Origin: Deltaproteobacteria bacterium HGW-Deltaproteobacteria-15
Lineage (GTDB): Bacteria > Desulfobacterota > DSM-4660 > Desulfatiglandales > HGW-15
Length of the DNA: 64,000 nt
Direction: 5' to 3'
Assembly (NCBI GenBank): GCA_002840535.1
Contig: PHBH01000006.1
Location: 1 to 64,000, forward strand
The notes beneath the pieces were generated by a model that made no database searches, had not been told where the DNA came from, and saw only the letters and a list, made by a program, of their open reading frames with translations. Position numbers and translations under genes: made by a program. This document shows positions 59,897-64,000 of the stretch, in pieces (position 1 is the first letter of the stretch; the number at the start of each line of letters is the position of its first letter).

Positions 59897-61078
59897 ATGA
59901 AGGAGAAGAAGATGGTACAGGAAAACACAAAGCAGGTCTCACGCCGATCCGTCCTGAAAGGTGCGGCAGTGCTCGCCGGAGCCGCCACTCTCGGCTTCCC
60001 GGCGATTCTTAAAGCCCAGGGACCCATCTCGATGCGCTGGCAGTCCACCTGGCCGACCAAGGACATATTCCATGAATATGCCCTGGACTTTGCCAAGAGA
60101 GTGAACGACATGACCGGCGGGGATCTCAAGATCGAGGTGCTGCCGGCGGGCGCCGTGGTGCCGGCCTTCAATTTGCTGGACGCGGTGAGCAAGGGCACGC
60201 TTGACGGCGGTCACGGCGTGCTGGTCTACCATTACGGCAAGCAGAATGCCCTGGCCCTGTGGGGGTCCAGCCCCGCTTTCGGCATGGATGCCAACATGCT
60301 GCTCTCCTGGCATAAATACGGCGGAGGCAAGGCCCTGCTCCAGAAGGTGTACGACTCCATCGGCGCGAACGTGGTTTCGTTCCCCTATGGCCCGATGGCG
60401 ACCCAGCCGCTTGGCTGGTTCAAGAAGAAACCCATCAGCAAAGTGGAAGACATGAAGGGTCTCAAATTCCGCACCGTGGGCATCTCCATCGATCTTTTCA
60501 CGGGTCTCGGTATGGCGGTGAACGCCCTGCCCGGCGGCGAGATCGTGCCGGCCCTGGACCGCGGCCTGCTGGACGGCGCGGAGTTCAACAACGCCAGCTC
60601 CGACCGTCTGCTCGGGTTCCCCGACGTGGCCAAGATCTACATGCTGCAGAGCTACCACCAGAGCGCGGAGCAGTTTGAGATCATGTTCAACAAGGACAAG
60701 TTCAAATCCCTGCCGCCCAAACTCCAGGCCCAGATTGAGAGCGCGGTAGAGGCGGCCTCGGCCGACATGTGGTGGAAGTCGATCGACCGCTATTCCAAGG
60801 ACTATATCGAGTTGCAGACCAAGGACAATGTCAAGATGTACAAGACGCCCGACGCGATCCTGCAGAAGCAGCTCGACATCTTCGACGAGGTCATGGAGAA
60901 GTATTCTGCAAAGAACCCCCTGTTCAAGGAGGTCGTCGAGTCGCAGAAGGTTTTTGCAAAGCGCACCGTCGGCTGGTACCTCGACACCATGGTGAGCCCG
61001 CGCATGGCCTATAACCATTATTTCGGCGCCAAGAAGGCCCCGGCAAAGGCCGCACCGAAAGCCCCCGCCAAGAAGTAA
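59897..61078 (+). CDS. TRAP transporter substrate-binding protein (DctP)
   Basis: A 393-residue periplasmic binding protein of the TRAP family. A Tat-type signal is clear: SRRSVLKGAAVLAGAATLGFP near residue 15. The rest has the DctP fold with the substrate-site arginine in LKFRTVGI near residue 193 and later GAEFNNASSDRLLG. The ligand is likely a carboxylate or other anaerobic substrate but is not identified. The last 16 residues are a Lys/Ala/Pro-rich tail. GGAGGAG lies upstream of ATG 59897. The two permease genes follow. Confidence 0.9.
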   Translation: MKEKKMVQENTKQVSRRSVLKGAAVLAGAATLGFPAILKAQGPISMRWQSTWPTKDIFHEYALDFAKRVNDMTGGDLKIEVLPAGAVVPAFNLLDAVSKGTLDGGHGVLVYHYGKQNALALWGSSPAFGMDANMLLSWHKYGGGKALLQKVYDSIGANVVSFPYGPMATQPLGWFKKKPISKVEDMKGLKFRTVGISIDLFTGLGMAVNALPGGEIVPALDRGLLDGAEFNNASSDRLLGFPDVAKIYMLQSYHQSAEQFEIMFNKDKFKSLPPKLQAQIESAVEAASADMWWKSIDRYSKDYIELQTKDNVKMYKTPDAILQKQLDIFDEVMEKYSAKNPLFKEVVESQKVFAKRTVGWYLDTMVSPRMAYNHYFGAKKAPAKAAPKAPAKK

Positions 61079-61156
61079 GACTTCAGATCATCCACAAGCC
61101 AGCAGCCATCCGGACCCGGTCCGGTGCGGGTGGCTGCTTCTCAAAAAGGACCGGAT

Positions 61157-61783
61157 ATGCAGAAACTGCTGCTTACCGTTGACAAGATCAGCACCTTCGT
61201 GGGCAAGACGTTTTCCTGGCTGATCGTGACGCTCACCTTTCTCGTCACCTGGGAAGTGTTTTCTCGCTATGCGCTGGATGCCCCGCATGCCTGGGCATTC
61301 GATGCCATGATCATGATGTACGGAGCCCTTTTCATGATGGCGGGCGCCTACACGCTCTCGAAAAACGGCCATGTTCGCGGGGATGTGCTTTACGGCTTCT
61401 TCCCGCCCAGGCTTCAGGCCGGCATTGACCTCACGCTCTACATCGCCTTCTTTCTTCCAGGCACTATCGCTCTTTGCTGGGCAGGCTACAAATACGCTGC
61501 AGAGTCGTGGGCCATCTGGGAGCACTCGAGCATTACCGCCGAAGGCCCGCCGATCTACCCCTTCAAGACCGTCATTCCCGTTGCCGGGTTCTTCCTGCTG
61601 ATGCAGGGCATCGTCGAAATCATCCGCTGCATCCGCTGCCTGAAGGATGGCCAATGGCCCTCGCGCGAGGAGGATGTCGAGGAGGTGGATGTCGACAAGC
61701 TGAAGGAAATGATGCACGTCAAGGACGAGGATATCTCCAAGCTGGATGAGTTCGTGACGGCCAAGGAAAGGGGTGCGCGGTGA
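61157..61783 (+). CDS. TRAP transporter small permease (DctQ)
   Basis: A 208-residue inner-membrane subunit with four membrane helices (about 15-40, 48-70, 90-110 and 130-155) and the family DAPHAWAFDAMIMMYG block. The C-terminal 45 residues are acidic (EEDVEEVDVDK) and cytoplasmic. ATG 61157 is used because AAGGA lies 6 bases upstream; the frame is open further. Its stop overlaps the GTG of DctM (GTGA), so the two are coupled. Confidence 0.9.
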   Translation: MQKLLLTVDKISTFVGKTFSWLIVTLTFLVTWEVFSRYALDAPHAWAFDAMIMMYGALFMMAGAYTLSKNGHVRGDVLYGFFPPRLQAGIDLTLYIAFFLPGTIALCWAGYKYAAESWAIWEHSSITAEGPPIYPFKTVIPVAGFFLLMQGIVEIIRCIRCLKDGQWPSREEDVEEVDVDKLKEMMHVKDEDISKLDEFVTAKERGAR

Positions 61784-63663
61784 GAAGAGAAGCCTTGTTC
61801 GGATTAGTGATGATGGCGATCGTCGTGGGTTTGATATTTTATATTCTGCCCGCACCCTCGCAGATGACCAACGGCCACCTGGGGCTCCTGATGCTGGCTT
61901 TGATCGTGGTGGCCATCATGCTCGGCTTTCCCACCGCGTTCACGCTCATGGGTTTGGGCACCACGTTTACCTTTTTCGCGTACTACAGCCAGAACCCGGC
62001 AACAGCGCTGAACCAGACGCTCGACCTGATGGCGCTTCGCGCCTACTGGGTCATGAGTAACGACGTGCTCATCTCGGTCCCCCTGTTCGTCTTCATGGGC
62101 TACCTGGTCGAGCGGTCCAACCTGATCGGAAGGTTGTTCAAGGGGCTGCACCTGGCGACCGCAAGCATCCCCGGGTCCCTGGCCGTTGCAACCATTATCA
62201 CCTGCGCGATCTTCGCAACCGCATCGGGGATTATCGGTGCAGTGGTGACCGTCATGGGTCTGCTCGCGTTTCCGGCCATGTTGAAGGCGGGGTACGGGAT
62301 CAGGCTCGCAGCCGGCGCAGTGACCGCTGGCGGGACTCTGGGCATCATGATACCCCCCTCGGTGCTGCTCATCCTCTACGGCGCCACGGCCGGCGTCTCC
62401 GTGGTTCAGCTTTACGCCGGCGCGTTCTTCCCGGGACTCATGCTGGCCGGGCTCTACGTCCTCTACGTCATCGCCTGCGCGAAAATATGGCCCGATTCCG
62501 CGCCTCGCCTCTCCGAGGAAGACCGGCGCGTGGACCTGCCCAAATTCGCGGAAATCATTTCCAGGACCAAAACCAGGAACGTCCTCGCAGGGCTGCTCCT
62601 CGCCCTGAAGGGCAAGCGCAACAAGGACGTGCCCATGCGCACCCTCCTCACCCACCTTTTTATTGCGCTTCTCCCGGCTCTCGCAACCGCATTGCTCATG
62701 GGCTCGCTCTATCTCACGGCGACGGAGCCGGAAGAGGTGGTGCCCGAAACCCTCCAGGCGATGGGCATCGCTGCAACGGTGGAAACCCGGATTGAAGGCG
62801 GTCTTGAGGAGCCGGAGGGTTCAGAAACAGAGGAGGCGCAACCCGCCGAAGCCGTGCAGGCGGAACAGGGGTCGGCCGCTGGAGAAGAGGTCAAACCCGG
62901 TGAAAGAAGGCCCATCCCCACCTGGTGGTGGATCACCCTGGCTATTTTTCTGTTCATACTCCTGATCATCTATGCGGTCCTCACCTTCGTCCGTCTCGAG
63001 ATCTTCAAGATGCTGCTCACCTCCTTCTTCCCGCTGGCGCTCATCATCCTTGGTGTGCTCGGAACCATCGTCGTCGGTCTGGCGACGCCCGCCGAGGCGG
63101 CGGCCATGGGCGCCTTCGGAGGATTAGTGCTGGCAGTGCTCTACAGAGCGCTCAATTGGCGTGTGCTCAAGGAAGCGGTGTTTCTCTGTGCAAAGACCAG
63201 CGCCATGGTGTGCTGGCTCTTCGTGGGTTCAGGCATCTTCGCGGCAGCCTTCGCGCTGCTCGGAGGCCAGGAGATCGTCGACACCTGGGTGAAATCCATG
63301 GATTTGACGCCCATACAGTTCATGATCCTCGCCCAGATCATCATCTTTCTTTTGGGCTGGCCCCTGGAATGGACCGAGATCATCGTCATCTTCATGCCCA
63401 TCTTTATCCCGCTGCTGGGTCACTTCGATATCAATCCGCTCTTCTTCGGCCTGCTGGTGGCCCTCAACCTGCAGACGGCGTTCCTCTCGCCTCCGGTGGC
63501 CATGGCCGCGTTTTACCTGAAGGGCGTTTCGCCGCCCCACGTGACGCTGAACCAGATTTTTCTCGGGATGATGCCATACATGGCAATTCAGATATTCGCA
63601 ATATTCCTGCTGTACATGTTCCCCGGCATCGGCTTGTGGTTGCCGTCACTGGTGTACAAGTAG
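61780..63663 (+). CDS. TRAP transporter large permease (DctM) with central insertion
   Basis: A 627-residue inner-membrane permease subunit with about 14 hydrophobic segments. The N-terminal block (NDVLISVPLFVFMGYLVERSN, GTLGIMIPPSVLLILYG) and the C-terminal block (GLATPAEAAAMGAFGG, LGWPLEWTEIIVIFMPIFIPLL) are those of DctM. Between them, about residues 235-410, lies an extra stretch with two or more hydrophobic segments and a Glu/Ala/Pro-rich acidic linker; ordinary DctM is about 430 residues. GTG 61780 overlaps the DctQ stop. It may contact regulatory proteins; function of the insert is unknown. Confidence 0.9.
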   Translation: MRREALFGLVMMAIVVGLIFYILPAPSQMTNGHLGLLMLALIVVAIMLGFPTAFTLMGLGTTFTFFAYYSQNPATALNQTLDLMALRAYWVMSNDVLISVPLFVFMGYLVERSNLIGRLFKGLHLATASIPGSLAVATIITCAIFATASGIIGAVVTVMGLLAFPAMLKAGYGIRLAAGAVTAGGTLGIMIPPSVLLILYGATAGVSVVQLYAGAFFPGLMLAGLYVLYVIACAKIWPDSAPRLSEEDRRVDLPKFAEIISRTKTRNVLAGLLLALKGKRNKDVPMRTLLTHLFIALLPALATALLMGSLYLTATEPEEVVPETLQAMGIAATVETRIEGGLEEPEGSETEEAQPAEAVQAEQGSAAGEEVKPGERRPIPTWWWITLAIFLFILLIIYAVLTFVRLEIFKMLLTSFFPLALIILGVLGTIVVGLATPAEAAAMGAFGGLVLAVLYRALNWRVLKEAVFLCAKTSAMVCWLFVGSGIFAAAFALLGGQEIVDTWVKSMDLTPIQFMILAQIIIFLLGWPLEWTEIIVIFMPIFIPLLGHFDINPLFFGLLVALNLQTAFLSPPVAMAAFYLKGVSPPHVTLNQIFLGMMPYMAIQIFAIFLLYMFPGIGLWLPSLVYK

Positions 63664-63716
63664 AAAGCGATGTTGGACGGCGTGCTGAAGTAACGGAAGG
63701 GTTTATGTAAAAGCAA

Positions 63717-63752
63717 GGGGCAGGATCCTGTCGGATCCTGCCCCTCTTTTTT
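63717..63752 (+). terminator. rho-independent terminator after TRAP operon
   Basis: Perfect 12-bp stem, GGGGCAGGATCC (63717-63728) with GGATCCTGCCCC (63733-63744), 4-base loop, then TCTTTTTT. An A-rich stretch precedes it, so it could also serve the convergent gene on the minus strand. Confidence 0.92.
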
Positions 63753-63776
63753 GAAGAGTGGAAACCAGGAACGACC

Positions 63777-64000
63777 TTACAGCACGGAAAACAGAATCGT
63801 CCCCACATTCACGCTTTTCCTGACTTCCACCTCGAGCATTTTGCGGCCGAGCGCCGGATGAGCGACCTCCAGGGAATATTTGCCGCTGTCTTCTTCCAGG
63901 CCGTCCAGTTTGAAATCGCCGAAGCTGTCGGTCGTCGTTTCACAGGAAGTGCCTGAGGAGTTCCCGAGACGGACCCCTGCACCTCTTACGCAATCCACAA
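63777..64000 (-). CDS. C-terminal part of a protein with a transthyretin-like domain (cut by window)
   Basis: The last 73 residues of a larger gene that continues past the window edge. The sequence (DSFGDFKLDGLEEDSGKYSLEV) is a carboxypeptidase-regulatory/transthyretin-like beta-sandwich, a domain found at the C-terminus of some Fe-S subunits of molybdenum enzymes and of other exported proteins. It converges on the TRAP operon with the terminator between. The true start is outside the window. Confidence 0.6.
   Translation of the reverse strand, partial: VDCVRGAGVRLGNSSGTSCETTTDSFGDFKLDGLEEDSGKYSLEVAHPALGRKMLEVEVRKSVNVGTILFSVL

Noticed and set aside
1..64000. CRISPR arrays, tRNA or rRNA genes
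   Set aside because: No regularly spaced identical repeats with unique spacers and no cloverleaf-forming sequence with a GGTTCGAATCC-type arm in a suitable context were found. The GGTTCGAATTC at about 59528 has no acceptor stem around it.

Overview
The window reads as chromosomal DNA of an anaerobic Gram-negative bacterium, most likely of the Desulfobacterota (former Deltaproteobacteria: sulfate reducers and syntrophs). The basis is gene content. There is a lipid A and heptose-core cluster, a malonyl-CoA decarboxylase, a fused FAD/Fe-S oxidoreductase with acyl-CoA ligase, thiolase-like and acyl-CoA dehydrogenase genes, a 2-hydroxyacyl-CoA dehydratase/benzoyl-CoA reductase type enzyme with its activase, pyruvate phosphate dikinase, a molybdopterin oxidoreductase, a sulfide:quinone reductase-like operon and a TRAP transporter. 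Many large multidomain signalling proteins are present. This taxonomic call is inference; no rRNA or tRNA gene was found.

Layout. 1-1150: a GxxExxY gene between two short tandem-repeat arrays, then a small unknown gene. 1381-3901: an HPt protein followed by a PilB/GspE-type ATPase fused to a receiver domain. 4034-10376: an amidinotransferase/deiminase-family enzyme, a large hybrid kinase with a 7TM sensor, an amidohydrolase, a monooxygenase-fold protein and a class A beta-lactamase-like protein. 10472-15738: lipid A and inner-core genes (lpxK, an lpxL-like acyltransferase, waaF, gmhB, waaC). 16038-26636: Trm112-like protein, malonyl-CoA decarboxylase, FAD/Fe-S oxidoreductase, acyl-CoA ligase, thiolase-like protein, convergent acyl-CoA dehydrogenase, then a cysteine-cluster protein coupled to an unusual activase-like ATPase. 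26789-36755: pyruvate phosphate dikinase with a histone-like tail, a TetR regulator, a GYD protein, gene remnants, a hydrolase, a C_GCAxxG protein, a ZIP transporter, a QueG-like Fe-S protein, a cytidylate kinase-like protein and an MBL-fold hydrolase.

36833-40503 is a response regulator, sensor kinase and DegP protease set, with three tandem 11-bp repeats in front of degP that look like the regulator's binding site. 40807-44544 holds both subunits and the activase of a 2-hydroxyacyl-CoA dehydratase-type enzyme, interrupted by a small inverted-repeat element. 44533-49071 carries a VanX-like dipeptidase, the sulfide:quinone reductase-like operon, a J-domain/receiver fusion and an unknown protein.

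The most striking part is 50266-55515, read on the minus strand. A methyltransferase, a membrane hybrid kinase and a receiver-kinase protein are packed with 2-4 bp gaps, in the gene order methyltransferase-kinase-receiver/kinase. This is the layout of the Ralstonia phcB-phcS-phcR fatty-acid-methyl-ester quorum-sensing operon. Here the kinase carries a second complete kinase module and the last protein has a degraded ATPase domain, so it may be a divergent cell-to-cell signalling system in an anaerobe.

55859-63663 holds a divergent molybdopterin oxidoreductase, a D-2-hydroxyacid dehydrogenase, a stand-alone receiver and a full TRAP transporter whose large permease has a long central insertion. 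The window ends inside a minus-strand gene. Several intergenic regions hold short tandem arrays (7, 8, 10 and 18 bp units) or inverted-repeat elements.
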